Below are positions 1 through 8,330 of a stretch of DNA of 64,000 nucleotides, piece after piece. Within the stretch, counting starts at the first letter, position 1. The number at the start of each line of letters is the position of its first letter. Source of the DNA: Microbacterium rhizomatis. GTDB taxonomy: Bacteria > Actinomycetota > Actinomycetes > Actinomycetales > Microbacteriaceae. The stretch is from assembly GCF_008710745.1 (NCBI RefSeq), contig NZ_VYSA01000002.1:248001-312000 (forward strand), in the 5' to 3' direction. The translations under genes were made by a program, and so were the position numbers. The notes beneath the pieces are model-generated. The model was not told the origin of the DNA. It worked only from the letters and a program-made list of their open reading frames with translations, and searched no databases.

Positions 1-1551
1 GCGCAGCACGGCTCGAGCTGGGATGCCATCGACCCCGAGTCCGCCGCCCGCATGCGGGCGCAGAACCGATTCCGCACCGGGCTCGAGATCGCCCAGTACA
101 CGGCCGACATCATGCGCCGCGACATGGACGAGTACGACGCCGACTCTTCGGTGTACACGCAGTCGCTCGGGGTCTGGCACGGCTTCATCGGGCAGCAGAA
201 GCTGATCTCGATCAAGAAGCACCTCAAGACGACGAACAAGCGGTACCTGTACCTGTCGGGGTGGATGGTCGCCGCGCTCCGTTCCGAGTTCGGCCCGCTT
301 CCCGACCAGTCGATGCACGAGAAGACCTCGGTCCCGGCTCTGATCCAGGAGCTGTACACGTTCCTGCGGCAGGCCGACGCCCGCGAGCTCGACCTGCTCT
401 TCACGAAGCTCGACGGTGCGCGCGCCGCGGGCGACGACACCGCGGTCGAGTTCATCCAGTCGCAGATCGACAACTACGAGACCCACGTCGTGCCGATCAT
501 CGCCGATATCGACGCCGGCTTCGGCAACCCCGAGGCCACCTACCTTCTGGCCAAGAAGATGATCGAGGCGGGCGCGTGCGCCATCCAGATCGAGAACCAG
601 GTGTCGGACGAGAAGCAGTGCGGCCACCAGGACGGCAAGGTCACGGTGCCGCACGAGGACTTCATCGCCAAGCTCACGGCGGTGCGTTACGCGTTCCTCG
701 AGCTCGGCATCGACAACGGCATCATCGTCGCCCGGACCGACTCCCTCGGCGCCGGCCTCACGCAGAAGCTCGCCGTCACGAACGAACCGGGTGACCTGGG
801 CGACCGGTACAACTCGTTCCTCGACGCCGAAGAGATCTCGGAGGCCGAACTCGGCAACGGCGACGTCGTGATCAAGCGGGGTGGCGCGCTGATGCGCCCG
901 AAGCGTCTCGCCAGCAACCTGTACCAGTTCCGCCCGGGAACCGGTGAGGAGCGTGTCGTACTCGACTGCATCACGTCGCTGCGCAACGGTGCCGACCTGC
1001 TCTGGATCGAGACCGAGAAGCCGCACGTGGAGCAGATCGCCGCCATGGTGGACGCGATCCGCGAAGAGATCCCGAATGCGAAGCTCGTCTACAACAACAG
1101 CCCGTCGTTCAACTGGACGCTCAGCTTCCGGCAGCAGGCCTACGACCTGCTGGTCGAACAGGGCGAGGATGTCGCGGCCTACGACCGCGGCGACCTGATG
1201 AACGTCGAGTACGACGACACCGAGCTGGCACGGCTGGCGGACGAGAAGATCCGCACGTTCCAGCGCGACGGGTCGGCGCGCGCGGGCATCTTCCACCACC
1301 TGATCACGCTCCCGACCTACCACACAGCGGCCTTGTCGACCGATGACCTCGCGAAGGGGTACTTCGGCGAGGAGGGGATGCTCGCGTACGTGAAGGGCGT
1401 GCAGCGCCGCGAGATCCGCGAGGGGATCGCCACCGTCAAGCACCAGAACATGGCGGGCAGCGACATCGGCGACAACCACAAGGAGTACTTCGCCGGTGAC
1501 GCCGCCCTCAAGGCCGGCGGTCAGCACAACACGATGAGCCAGTTCAGCTGA
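1..1551 (+). CDS. aceA: isocitrate lyase, 5' end cut by the window edge
   Basis: Isocitrate lyase splits isocitrate into succinate and glyoxylate, the first step of the glyoxylate shunt. The frame is open from base 1, so the N-terminus lies outside the window; the ATG at 52 is internal. The active-site loop reads KQCGH, with the catalytic Cys codon at 619-621, followed by QDGKVTVPHEDF. The KQCGH form and the large size (over 515 residues visible) fit the longer subclass known from Pseudomonas aeruginosa and some actinobacteria rather than the KKCGH E. coli type. Metal and substrate motifs IADIDAGFG and NNSPSFNW are intact. A strong inverted repeat follows the stop. No malate synthase lies next to it; the one at 37 kb belongs to a separate catabolic island. 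Confidence 0.95.
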   Translation, partial: AQHGSSWDAIDPESAARMRAQNRFRTGLEIAQYTADIMRRDMDEYDADSSVYTQSLGVWHGFIGQQKLISIKKHLKTTNKRYLYLSGWMVAALRSEFGPLPDQSMHEKTSVPALIQELYTFLRQADARELDLLFTKLDGARAAGDDTAVEFIQSQIDNYETHVVPIIADIDAGFGNPEATYLLAKKMIEAGACAIQIENQVSDEKQCGHQDGKVTVPHEDFIAKLTAVRYAFLELGIDNGIIVARTDSLGAGLTQKLAVTNEPGDLGDRYNSFLDAEEISEAELGNGDVVIKRGGALMRPKRLASNLYQFRPGTGEERVVLDCITSLRNGADLLWIETEKPHVEQIAAMVDAIREEIPNAKLVYNNSPSFNWTLSFRQQAYDLLVEQGEDVAAYDRGDLMNVEYDDTELARLADEKIRTFQRDGSARAGIFHHLITLPTYHTAALSTDDLAKGYFGEEGMLAYVKGVQRREIREGIATVKHQNMAGSDIGDNHKEYFAGDAALKAGGQHNTMSQFS

Positions 1552-1560
1552 CTCCTCATC

Positions 1561-1621
1561 CGCGAGACGCGGCTCCGGAACCTTCCTGACCCCAGGGATG
1601 GTGCCGGGGCCGCGTCTCGCG
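1561..1621 (+). terminator. stem-loop after isocitrate lyase
   Basis: A 13-bp perfect inverted repeat (CGCGAGACGCGGC at 1561-1573 with its complement at 1609-1621) starts 10 bases after the aceA stop. There is no clear T-tract, as is common in actinobacteria. The second arm runs to within about 30 bases of the next start. Confidence 0.6.
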
Positions 1622-1640
1622 ACGGTTGTGAGCGCCCGGG

Positions 1641-1646
1641 TACGCT
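1641..1646 (+). promoter_or_regulatory. possible leaderless -10 box of the aminotransferase
   Basis: TACGCT fits the actinobacterial TANNNT -10 pattern and ends 7 bases before the GTG start at 1654. This spacing would place the transcription start at the start codon. No Shine-Dalgarno sequence is visible and no good -35 box was found, so this is tentative. Confidence 0.4.
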
Positions 1647-1653
1647 GGACGGC

Positions 1654-2868
1654 GTGACAGACAGCATCCCCGCCCTCTCCCGCAAGCTCAGCGCGATCGC
1701 CGAATCAGCGACGCTCAAGGTCGACGCCAAGGCCAAGGCCCTCCAGGCCGCCGGGCGCCCCGTGATCAGCTATGCGGCGGGCGAGCCCGATTTCGCGACA
1801 CCGCAATTCATCGTGGATGCCGCGGCCGAGGCCCTCCACGACCCCAAGAACTTCCGCTACACGCCGGCGGCCGGCCTGCCGGTGCTCCGCGAGGCCATCG
1901 CCGTCAAGACGCTGCGCGACTCGGGACTCGACGTCGATGCATCCCGCATCGTCGTCACCAACGGCGGCAAGCAGGCGGTGTACCAGGCGTTCCAGGCGGT
2001 CGTGAACCCGGGCGACGAAGTGCTGCTGCCGGCGCCTTACTGGACGACGTATCCCGAGGCGATCCGGCTCGCCGACGGCGTCCCGGTCGAGGTCTTCGCC
2101 GACGCCGACCAGGACTACCTGGTCACCGTCGAGCAGCTCGAGGCCGCCCGCACCGACCGCACGACCGTGCTCGTCTTCGTGTCGCCGTCGAACCCGACCG
2201 GATCGGTGTACTCGCCCGAGCAGACCAGGGCGATCGGCGAGTGGGCCCTGGCGAACGGCATCTGGGTCATCACCGACGAGATCTACCAGAACCTCGTCTA
2301 CGACGGCGTGCGCGCCGTATCGATCGTCGAGGCGGTACCCGCCCTGGCCGAGCAGACCATCCTCGTCAACGGCGTCGCCAAGACCTACGCCATGACGGGG
2401 TGGCGCGTGGGCTGGATGATCGGGCCGAAGCGCGCGATCACGCTCGCCGCCAACCTGCAGTCGCATCTGTCGAGCAACGTCAACAACATCGCCCAGCGCG
2501 CGGCTCTGGCGGCCCTCACGGGGCCGCAGACCGAGGCCGAGGGGTTCCGCGCGGCGTTCGATCGCCGCCGGCAGCTCATCGTCGCCGAACTGTCGAAGAT
2601 CCCGGGCATGACCGTGCCGACCCCGCTCGGGGCGTTCTACGTCTACCCCGACGTGCGGGGCCTGCTGGGCAGGGAATGGGAGGGGATCACCCCGACGACG
2701 AGCCTCGAGCTGGCCGACCTCATCCTCGACAAAGCCGAGGTCGCGGCCGTCCCGGGCGAAGCGTTCGGCCCGAGCGGCTATCTCCGCCTGTCATACGCCC
2801 TGGGCGACGACCAGCTGCTGGAGGGCGTGCAGCGCCTGCAGAGGCTCTTCGGAACGGCGGAGGGCTAG
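1654..2868 (+). CDS. pyridoxal phosphate aminotransferase, aspartate aminotransferase type (class I/Ib)
   Basis: The 404-residue protein is a fold-type I aminotransferase of the bacterial Ib aspartate aminotransferase group, moving an amino group between aspartate (or an aromatic or related amino acid) and 2-oxoglutarate. The visible signature includes [11 protein letters not shown] near the N-terminus, the SPSNPTG substrate/PLP motif, [13 protein letters not shown] with the conserved Asp and Tyr, and [16 protein letters not shown] with the Schiff-base Lys at about residue 243. The length is normal for the family. The start is GTG at 1654, which sits just after a possible leaderless promoter. 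Its stop codon lies inside a CTAG that is also the stop of convergent murB. Exact amino donor preference cannot be read from sequence. Confidence 0.92.
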   Translation: MTDSIPALSRKLSAIAESATLKVDAKAKALQAAGRPVISYAAGEPDFATPQFIVDAAAEALHDPKNFRYTPAAGLPVLREAIAVKTLRDSGLDVDASRIVVTNGGKQAVYQAFQAVVNPGDEVLLPAPYWTTYPEAIRLADGVPVEVFADADQDYLVTVEQLEAARTDRTTVLVFVSPSNPTGSVYSPEQTRAIGEWALANGIWVITDEIYQNLVYDGVRAVSIVEAVPALAEQTILVNGVAKTYAMTGWRVGWMIGPKRAITLAANLQSHLSSNVNNIAQRAALAALTGPQTEAEGFRAAFDRRRQLIVAELSKIPGMTVPTPLGAFYVYPDVRGLLGREWEGITPTTSLELADLILDKAEVAAVPGEAFGPSGYLRLSYALGDDQLLEGVQRLQRLFGTAEG

Positions 2869-4007
2869 AGCTCGACGCCGACCAGGACGGGTTCGGGCTG
2901 CAGGATCAGTCCGAACTCCGACTGCACCCGACCCTGGATGAACCGGGCGAGCTCGGCGAGCTCGGCCGCGGTGCCGTCACCCCGATTCGTGAGGGCGAGG
3001 GCGTGCTTGCTCGAGACCGCCGCGCGCGAGCGCGGCAGCGAGAACCCCTTGCGCACCCCGGCATGTTCGATGAGCCATGCCGCGCTGACCTTCACGTCGG
3101 ACTCGCCCGAGATCGGGTGCGGCACGACGCCGTCGTACACATCGAGGGGGATGACGGTGACCGGGTCGAGGAGCGCGCGGAGCGGCCATCGGGGGCACGC
3201 GTCGGGAAGCGTCCGCGCGAAGGCGGCCGAGACGATCGCGTTCTGGAAGAACGAGCCCGCGCTGCGGGTGTCGGGGTCGCTGTCGTCGAGCACCATCCCC
3301 TTGCGCCGCCGCGTCTCGAGCACGTGATCGCGGATCCATCCGAGTGACACGGATGCTGTGGGCCCGAGCCCCAGCGCCGTCCGAAGCTGCTCGCCGCGGA
3401 CGGGCAGATCGCCGGAGCCCACCTCGGCGAGCTCGAACGTGGCGGACAGGATGACCGCGGGACGCTGCGGAAGCGACCCGTAGTGGTGCTTGAGCACCGA
3501 CGTGCGGAAGCCGAGACCGAGATCGGCGACCGGGACGACCGACACCTCGCCCGTCTCTTCGTCGATCAGCTCGACCTCGACGAGCGTCTCGGCGATCTCC
3601 TGGCCGTAGGCGCCGATGTTCTGCACCGGCGCCGCACCGACCGTACCGGGGATGCCCGACATCGCGGCGATCCCGGCAAGACCCTCGCCGACCGCGTAGG
3701 CGACGAGGTCGTCCCACGAGTGCCCGGCCTGCACCTTCAGCCGGACGAACCCGGGGCGTGCGGCCGGAAGCCGCTCGATGCCGCTCGTGAGGACGCGCAC
3801 GACCGTGCCGGCGAACGGCTCGTCACCGACGAAGAGGTTCGATCCCCCGCCGAGCACGAGCCACGGTTCCGCATCCGCCCACGTCTCGCGAAGCGCCTCG
3901 ACGAGTTCGTCACGAGTGTGCGCGTCGATCATGCGAGCGGGTGCGCCACCCGTGCGCAGTGTCGTGAGCTCCGCGAGCGGGATCGGTTCGACGTCGGTCA
4001 TCGGCAT
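2865..4007 (-). CDS. murB: UDP-N-acetylmuramate dehydrogenase MurB
   Basis: MurB reduces UDP-GlcNAc-enolpyruvate to UDP-N-acetylmuramic acid with NADPH and FAD, in cytosolic peptidoglycan precursor synthesis. The FAD-binding PP-loop [13 protein letters not shown] lies near residue 50, followed by [21 protein letters not shown]. The catalytic Ser is in [11 protein letters not shown], and the C-terminal Glu is in [11 protein letters not shown]. At 380 residues it is a type I MurB, somewhat longer than the E. coli protein. Two ATGs (4005-4007 and 3999-4001) are possible starts. It follows the MaoC-type pair by only 3 bases, so it is probably co-transcribed with them, and it converges on the aminotransferase with overlapping stops. 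Confidence 0.95.
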   Translation of the reverse strand: MPMTDVEPIPLAELTTLRTGGAPARMIDAHTRDELVEALRETWADAEPWLVLGGGSNLFVGDEPFAGTVVRVLTSGIERLPAARPGFVRLKVQAGHSWDDLVAYAVGEGLAGIAAMSGIPGTVGAAPVQNIGAYGQEIAETLVEVELIDEETGEVSVVPVADLGLGFRTSVLKHHYGSLPQRPAVILSATFELAEVGSGDLPVRGEQLRTALGLGPTASVSLGWIRDHVLETRRRKGMVLDDSDPDTRSAGSFFQNAIVSAAFARTLPDACPRWPLRALLDPVTVIPLDVYDGVVPHPISGESDVKVSAAWLIEHAGVRKGFSLPRSRAAVSSKHALALTNRGDGTAAELAELARFIQGRVQSEFGLILQPEPVLVGVEL

Positions 4008-4010
4008 CCG

Positions 4011-4415
4011 CTAGACGAGCCGCACACGCACCTGCGCGCGCCCGAGCACCGCTGTCTCGCCGTGAGTGACCTTGAGATCGATCCGGGCGGTGTCGTCGTC
4101 GACGGCGCCGACAGAGGCGACCACGTGCACGGTCGCGCCCTCGGCGGGGTCGACGATGACCGGCTTCGGGAAGCGCACGCCGTATTCGAGGATGCGGCCC
4201 GAGTCGCCCAGCCAGCCGACCAGCGTCTCGACGGCGAGGCCCATGGTGAGCATCCCGTGGGCGAGCACGCCCGGGAGCCCCATCGCCACGGCGACGTCGT
4301 CGCGGTAGTGGATCGGGTTGAAGTCGCCCGACGCGCCCGCGTAGCGCACGAGCGACTCCCGCGTGAGATGGACGTCGCGCTCCGCGACGACGGTGCCGAC
4401 CTCGAGGGCGCTCAC
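4011..4415 (-). CDS. MaoC-family dehydratase (catalytic hot-dog subunit)
   Basis: A 134-residue MaoC-like (R)-specific hydratase/dehydratase. The hydratase-2 motif YAGASGDFNPIHYRDD is complete, including the catalytic Asp and His, so this is the active subunit of a two-subunit enzyme with the next gene upstream. The closest functional analogy is mycobacterial HadB, which dehydrates 3-hydroxyacyl-ACP in fatty acid elongation, but acyl chain and carrier are unknown here. I place the start at GTG 4413-4415 because it overlaps the upstream stop as GTGA; longer readings add a non-conserved Arg-rich tail. The partner upstream and murB 3 bases downstream share the strand, an order also seen in other actinobacteria. 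Confidence 0.88.
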   Translation of the reverse strand: MSALEVGTVVAERDVHLTRESLVRYAGASGDFNPIHYRDDVAVAMGLPGVLAHGMLTMGLAVETLVGWLGDSGRILEYGVRFPKPVIVDPAEGATVHVVASVGAVDDDTARIDLKVTHGETAVLGRAQVRVRLV

Positions 4416-4861
4416 GCGGCGTCCTCGCCGACGACCAGCAACGACGTCGTCGTGACGACGTGGGCACCCTGCGCATCCGTGATCTCGGCCTCGCACGTGA
4501 CCATCGCGTTGCCGCCGACGGCGCGTATCGAGGTGATCCGCAGGTTTCCGGTCAGCTCGTCGCCCGCGACGATCGGGCGCGAATAGCGGAACCGCTGCTC
4601 GCCGTGCAGGATCCGCGACAGGACGATGCCCGAGTCGGGTTCGGCGAGCAGCTGCTGCAGCGTCACATCCTGCACGACCATCGCGAACGTGGGCGGTGCG
4701 ACGACGTCCGGGTAGCCGAGGGCCCGCGCCGCGGCGGGGTCGAAGTGCTGGGGATCGTCGGCGAAGACGGCACGGGCGAACTCGCGCACCTTCTCGCGAC
4801 CGACGAGGTAGGCAGGGGTGGGCGGGAACGCCCGGTCGACGAGCGATGGGTTGACCGGCAT
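4412..4861 (-). CDS. MaoC-family N-terminal dehydratase subunit (FAS1-type, HadA-like)
   Basis: The 149-residue protein has a hot-dog fold of the MaoC_dehydrat_N type. It has AYLVGREKVREFARAV near the N-terminus and the DDPQHFDPAAAR region where the partner has its catalytic Asp/His; here the motif is degenerate. In known heterodimers such as mycobacterial HadAB this subunit gives substrate specificity and a tunnel for the acyl chain, while the other carries the active site. It overlaps the catalytic subunit by 4 bp (GTGA), arguing for translation coupling and 1:1 assembly. The role in fatty acid synthesis is inferred from family and context. Confidence 0.85.
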   Translation of the reverse strand: MPVNPSLVDRAFPPTPAYLVGREKVREFARAVFADDPQHFDPAAARALGYPDVVAPPTFAMVVQDVTLQQLLAEPDSGIVLSRILHGEQRFRYSRPIVAGDELTGNLRITSIRAVGGNAMVTCEAEITDAQGAHVVTTTSLLVVGEDAA

Positions 4862-4886
4862 CCCCCCATCCTATCGAGCGCGCACC

Positions 4887-4901
4887 CGCCCCTTCGGGGC
4901 G
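4887..4901 (-). terminator. short GC-rich hairpin upstream of the MaoC pair
   Basis: CGCCCC-TTC-GGGGCG forms a 6-bp stem with a 3-base loop between the TauE/SafE stop and the dehydratase start. It may be a weak terminator of the exporter gene; there is no T-tract. Confidence 0.4.
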
Positions 4902-4947
4902 TCGGATCTTCAGCGGCGTTCGCGATGAAGAGGAGGGGCGGATGCGG

Positions 4948-5754
4948 TCAGCGGGTGCGACCCCGGACGGCGCGGATCGCCATCTGCACGGCGATGAAGG
5001 TCAGGAACGCGGCGAACAGGATATTGCCGAGCAGCGGATCGACGAGCGTCGCGATCCAGGCCCCGAGCGCGGTGGTGGTGCACGCGGCCGCGCCGACGAG
5101 GACCGCGGCGAGCAGGTCGACATTGCGCCTGCGGACGTTGCCGATCGTGCCGGAGAGCGCGGTCGGGATCATCATGAGGAGCGAGGTGCCCTTGGCGATC
5201 AGGTCGCTCGTGCCGAACAGCAGCATCAGTGCCGGCACGACGACCACTCCGCCACCGACCCCGAGGAGGCCGGCGAGGACGCCGGTGACCAGACCGAGCG
5301 CGATGAGACCGATGATCGTCAGCACGGTGAGATCGAGCGTGGCGTCGCGCGAAGGGACGACGACGAACAGCGTCACGATGACCACCGCGAGGAAGGCGAC
5401 GAACCCCCACCTCAGAGCAGTCTGGGATATGCGCGGCAGCAGCCACGTGCCGATCTGGGCGCCGATCACGGCACCCACGGCGAGGATCACGGCGGGGATC
5501 CAGGCCACCGAGCCGTGCAGAGCGTAGGAGATCACCCCGACCGTCGCCGTCGGAACGATCGCGGCGAGCGATGTGCCCGCCGCGAGGCGCTGGTCGAACT
5601 TCAGGAGGAGGACGAGGAGGGGGACGATGACCGTGCCGCCGCCGACGCCGAAGAGTCCGGACAGGAGGCCTGCGGCCAGCCCGATCCCCAGGCAGGCGAA
5701 GACGAAGCCGGCGGTGCGGGGGGCGCGGGGCGTGCGGTCTGAGGTTCCCGTCAC
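4948..5754 (-). CDS. TauE/SafE-family sulfite/organosulfonate exporter-like membrane protein
   Basis: The 268-residue polytopic membrane protein has two homologous halves. Each half carries the family glycine signature: LLSGLFGVGGGTVIVPLL near residue 30 and VLAGLLGVGGGVVVVPAL near residue 165. About eight hydrophobic segments are apparent. Members of this family export sulfite, sulfoacetate or other small anions, but the substrate is not predictable here and no sulfur gene is adjacent. The DUF2510 gene upstream is separated by a single base, so the two may be transcribed together. The call to family is firm; the transport function is only by homology. Confidence 0.88.
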   Translation of the reverse strand: MTGTSDRTPRAPRTAGFVFACLGIGLAAGLLSGLFGVGGGTVIVPLLVLLLKFDQRLAAGTSLAAIVPTATVGVISYALHGSVAWIPAVILAVGAVIGAQIGTWLLPRISQTALRWGFVAFLAVVIVTLFVVVPSRDATLDLTVLTIIGLIALGLVTGVLAGLLGVGGGVVVVPALMLLFGTSDLIAKGTSLLMMIPTALSGTIGNVRRRNVDLLAAVLVGAAACTTTALGAWIATLVDPLLGNILFAAFLTFIAVQMAIRAVRGRTR

Positions 5755-5755
5755 G

Positions 5756-6523
5756 TCAGTTCGTCACGGACTCGACGGTGTCGATCGCCCACAGCTCGCC
5801 GTCGCGGACGAGTGTGTAGGTGAAGTAGTTGCCGTACGGCTCGGGGGTGTCGAGCAGATTGCCCGCATCGTCGTAGAGCGCGTCGTAGGTCTCGGTCGTG
5901 TAGACGATGATCGTCGCGCCGCTCGACTCGACGTCGTCCACGGTGAGGAGGTAGTTGTCCTTCGTATCCGTGAAGTCGTTCGAGATCGACTGGAACGTGG
6001 GACAGTCCGACAACTGGTTCGCGTCGCGGAACGCAGTGGTCGTCGACGTGAAGAGCTTGTCGCAGTCCGCGGTCGCCCAGGCCTGGTCGTACATCTTCAC
6101 AGCCGCGACGGCGTCCTCTTGGTCGGCGCTCGACGTCGTCGGAGCACTGGTGGACGTACCGCCGGAGGTCGCGCCCGAGGTGGCCGACGAGACGGCGTGC
6201 GAGAACATCCCGATGAAGATCGGGATGAGGATCGCCGCGAGGACGACGATCCCGAGGATCACGACGCCGAGCACCACCCAGAGGATCCAGAGCTTCGATC
6301 TGCGCGGCTCGGTGGCCGCGATGAAGGCGCCGCCACCGGAGTAGTCGGCGGGGTAGCCGGCCTGGGCGGGGGCGACGGGGTAGCCGGCCTGAGCGGCGGA
6401 GGTCCCTGTGGTCGGCGGGGCCGCAGCATCCGGAGTGTGCACGTGCGCGGTCCACTGCGTGCCGTCCCACCACCGCTGAGCGCCGTGCCCGTCGTCGTAC
6501 CAGCCGGGGGGTGTCGTCGTCAT
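5756..6523 (-). CDS. DUF2510 membrane-anchored protein with extracytoplasmic domain
   Basis: The N-terminus carries the DUF2510 signature PPGWYDDGHGAQRWWDGTQWT, a short Trp-rich motif common in actinobacterial membrane proteins. A proline/glycine/tyrosine-rich linker follows, then one transmembrane helix (about residues 78-102), a Ser/Thr/Gly-rich spacer, and a C-terminal domain of about 110 residues that should lie outside the cell. The C-terminal domain has two cysteines that could pair and looks like an NTF2-like fold, which is a guess. Function is unknown. Confidence 0.8.
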   Translation of the reverse strand: MTTTPPGWYDDGHGAQRWWDGTQWTAHVHTPDAAAPPTTGTSAAQAGYPVAPAQAGYPADYSGGGAFIAATEPRRSKLWILWVVLGVVILGIVVLAAILIPIFIGMFSHAVSSATSGATSGGTSTSAPTTSSADQEDAVAAVKMYDQAWATADCDKLFTSTTTAFRDANQLSDCPTFQSISNDFTDTKDNYLLTVDDVESSGATIIVYTTETYDALYDDAGNLLDTPEPYGNYFTYTLVRDGELWAIDTVESVTN

Positions 6524-6579
6524 GACCGCCTCGCTTCCTGCGCCGCGTGCGACGCTGAACCCACCCTATCGGCGCGCGA

Positions 6580-8322
6580 TCAGGCCGCGATGAGGCGGAT
6601 CGCCATGAACTGCCGACCGGGCAGTTCGACGCGCACCGAGTCGGCCTGAGTCTCCGGCATGCGCTCGATCGTCATGTTCCAGGTGTCGATCACTTCCACG
6701 TGGAAACGGCGTCCCGCCGGCAGCACGACGTTGCGGAAGCGCGGGCGGTTGAACCCGAAGTATCCGATCCGGTATTCCTCGCCCGACCCGCCCCAGGGTA
6801 CGTCCCAGTCGGACGGGAGCGGATCGAGCACGCCGTCCGGGGCATCGGCGAGGACGCTCTCGAGGAAGGCGATGCGATCGGGCGACGTGCCTTCGAGCAC
6901 TCCCCCCTTCGACCACCACAGCTCTTCGCGATCATTCAGGTAGGTCTCGCCGTGTCCGACGTAGCCGCCGCGGATCGCTCCCTCCCAGAATCGTCGCGTG
7001 AGCTCTTCGCCGGTGATGTTGCCCCACCCCTGATCGATGTCGCCCTCGTAGGCGCATTCGTCGATCACGATCGGCTTGCCCCAGCGCTCGCGCCACTCGT
7101 CGGTGTTCTCCGCGGTGCGGTACACGTCGACGCGCTGGACGCTGCAGTGCGTGATCCACGGGCGCGAGTAGTCGTAGAACGGCCGGCAGTTGTGGATCGA
7201 GTTGAGGTGGCCGTGCGGGTCTTCGGCGCCGACGACGGCGGCCAGGCGCTCCCAGTCCGCTTCGTCCTTCGCCCAGAGCAGGTCGTACTCGTTCGCCATC
7301 GACCACCACACGTTCGCGTAGGCCGCGAGGCGGCGGACGACATAGCGGAGGTAGCGCTCGTCGACCGCCGGGCCGAGATCGGCGAACCCCCACCGGTCAT
7401 ATGCGTGGAAGAGGATGAGGTCGGCCTCGATGCCGAGTTCGCCGAGCTGGGCGATCCGTCGCTCGAGGTTGCGGAAGTGCGCGGCGTCGAAGCGCTCGAG
7501 ATCGAACCCGTCGGCGAGCGAGCCCACGAAGGGGAAGTCGGCCGGTTCGTTCGCGTTGTACAGGTACGACTTGGGGAAGATGCACATCCGCATCTTGGTG
7601 AACGGGCCGGCTCCGAGGGTGGCGAGGGTCTGCTCCTGCATCTCGGCCGGCTGGTGGGTCCAGGCGTACGCGGTCGTACCGAGCGGGCGGTGCCGTGTGC
7701 CGTCGGCGTGACGGAAGTGAAAGCCGTCGACCCGCACGGGACCGTGGGTTCCTGGAGCGGGCGCCGTGACGACGACCGCTCCGGTGAGCCCGTCCAGAGA
7801 GCGTGCGGTGGAGCGGGTCGTGAAGGTCCACTCCCCCTCTTCCTCGGCGAGCAGGCGCAGCAGGTAGACGCCGTCATCGTCGTAGAAGCCACCCACCCGC
7901 AGCTCGCGATCACCGTGCCGGAAGACGGCGTCGAGCTCGACGTCGACGAACGGATTGCCGTGACGCGGTCCGTCGATCCGCACCTCGACGACGCCCCACC
8001 GCGGCGTCGGAGCGGGGATCGTCACACGGGCGGATGCTGCGGCCACCGCCTCGCCCTCGTAGTCCGGATCGGGCTCGACGGCGGGACTGTACGGCGCACG
8101 GGAGTCGATGCCGTCGCCGACGTCGGCCAGGGCGGCCCAGAAGCCGTCGCGCGTGTCGGGGTCGTCGAGCCCCGGCACGATCGCGATCAGCTGCCCGAGC
8201 CGGATGTCACGGAACTGCAGCGCCATCGGCGACGCCGCGACGCCGGGGAGGAAGGTCTCCAGCACCGCCCTGCCGCCGGGGCTGTCGATCGTCTCGCCGA
8301 ATGTGGATGCGCGGTCGAACAT
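6580..8322 (-). CDS. DUF5060/DUF5605-type glycoside hydrolase (clan GH-A-like)
   Basis: The 580-residue predicted intracellular glycosidase has no signal peptide. An N-terminal module of about 70 residues resembles the end of the neighbouring GH78 protein. A beta-sandwich of DUF5060 type follows (about 110-175), then a TIM barrel from about 210 on (RPLGTTAYAWTH, KMRMCIFPKSY). Probable catalytic acids are Glu345 in WWSMANEYD and Glu422 in PIVIDECAYEGD, in the usual clan GH-A order. The last 100 residues form a beta-rich DUF5605-like tail. I chose ATG 8320-8322, 8 bases after the GH78 stop with AGGAG upstream; the open frame runs on upstream only as a shadow of GH78. It is the last gene of the polysaccharide operon. 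Substrate is unknown. Confidence 0.85.
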   Translation of the reverse strand: MFDRASTFGETIDSPGGRAVLETFLPGVAASPMALQFRDIRLGQLIAIVPGLDDPDTRDGFWAALADVGDGIDSRAPYSPAVEPDPDYEGEAVAAASARVTIPAPTPRWGVVEVRIDGPRHGNPFVDVELDAVFRHGDRELRVGGFYDDDGVYLLRLLAEEEGEWTFTTRSTARSLDGLTGAVVVTAPAPGTHGPVRVDGFHFRHADGTRHRPLGTTAYAWTHQPAEMQEQTLATLGAGPFTKMRMCIFPKSYLYNANEPADFPFVGSLADGFDLERFDAAHFRNLERRIAQLGELGIEADLILFHAYDRWGFADLGPAVDERYLRYVVRRLAAYANVWWSMANEYDLLWAKDEADWERLAAVVGAEDPHGHLNSIHNCRPFYDYSRPWITHCSVQRVDVYRTAENTDEWRERWGKPIVIDECAYEGDIDQGWGNITGEELTRRFWEGAIRGGYVGHGETYLNDREELWWSKGGVLEGTSPDRIAFLESVLADAPDGVLDPLPSDWDVPWGGSGEEYRIGYFGFNRPRFRNVVLPAGRRFHVEVIDTWNMTIERMPETQADSVRVELPGRQFMAIRLIAA

Positions 8323-8330
8323 CGTGCTCC

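Noticed and set aside
1..1551. Glyoxylate shunt operon linking isocitrate lyase to malate synthase at 36.9 kb
   Set aside because: They lie 35 kb apart, have no common promoter element, and malate synthase carries the island operator.
2241..3347. Long plus-strand frame (368 codons) across the aminotransferase and murB
   Set aside because: It crosses two convergent real genes and has the Arg/Gly/Pro-rich composition of an out-of-frame reading of high-GC DNA.
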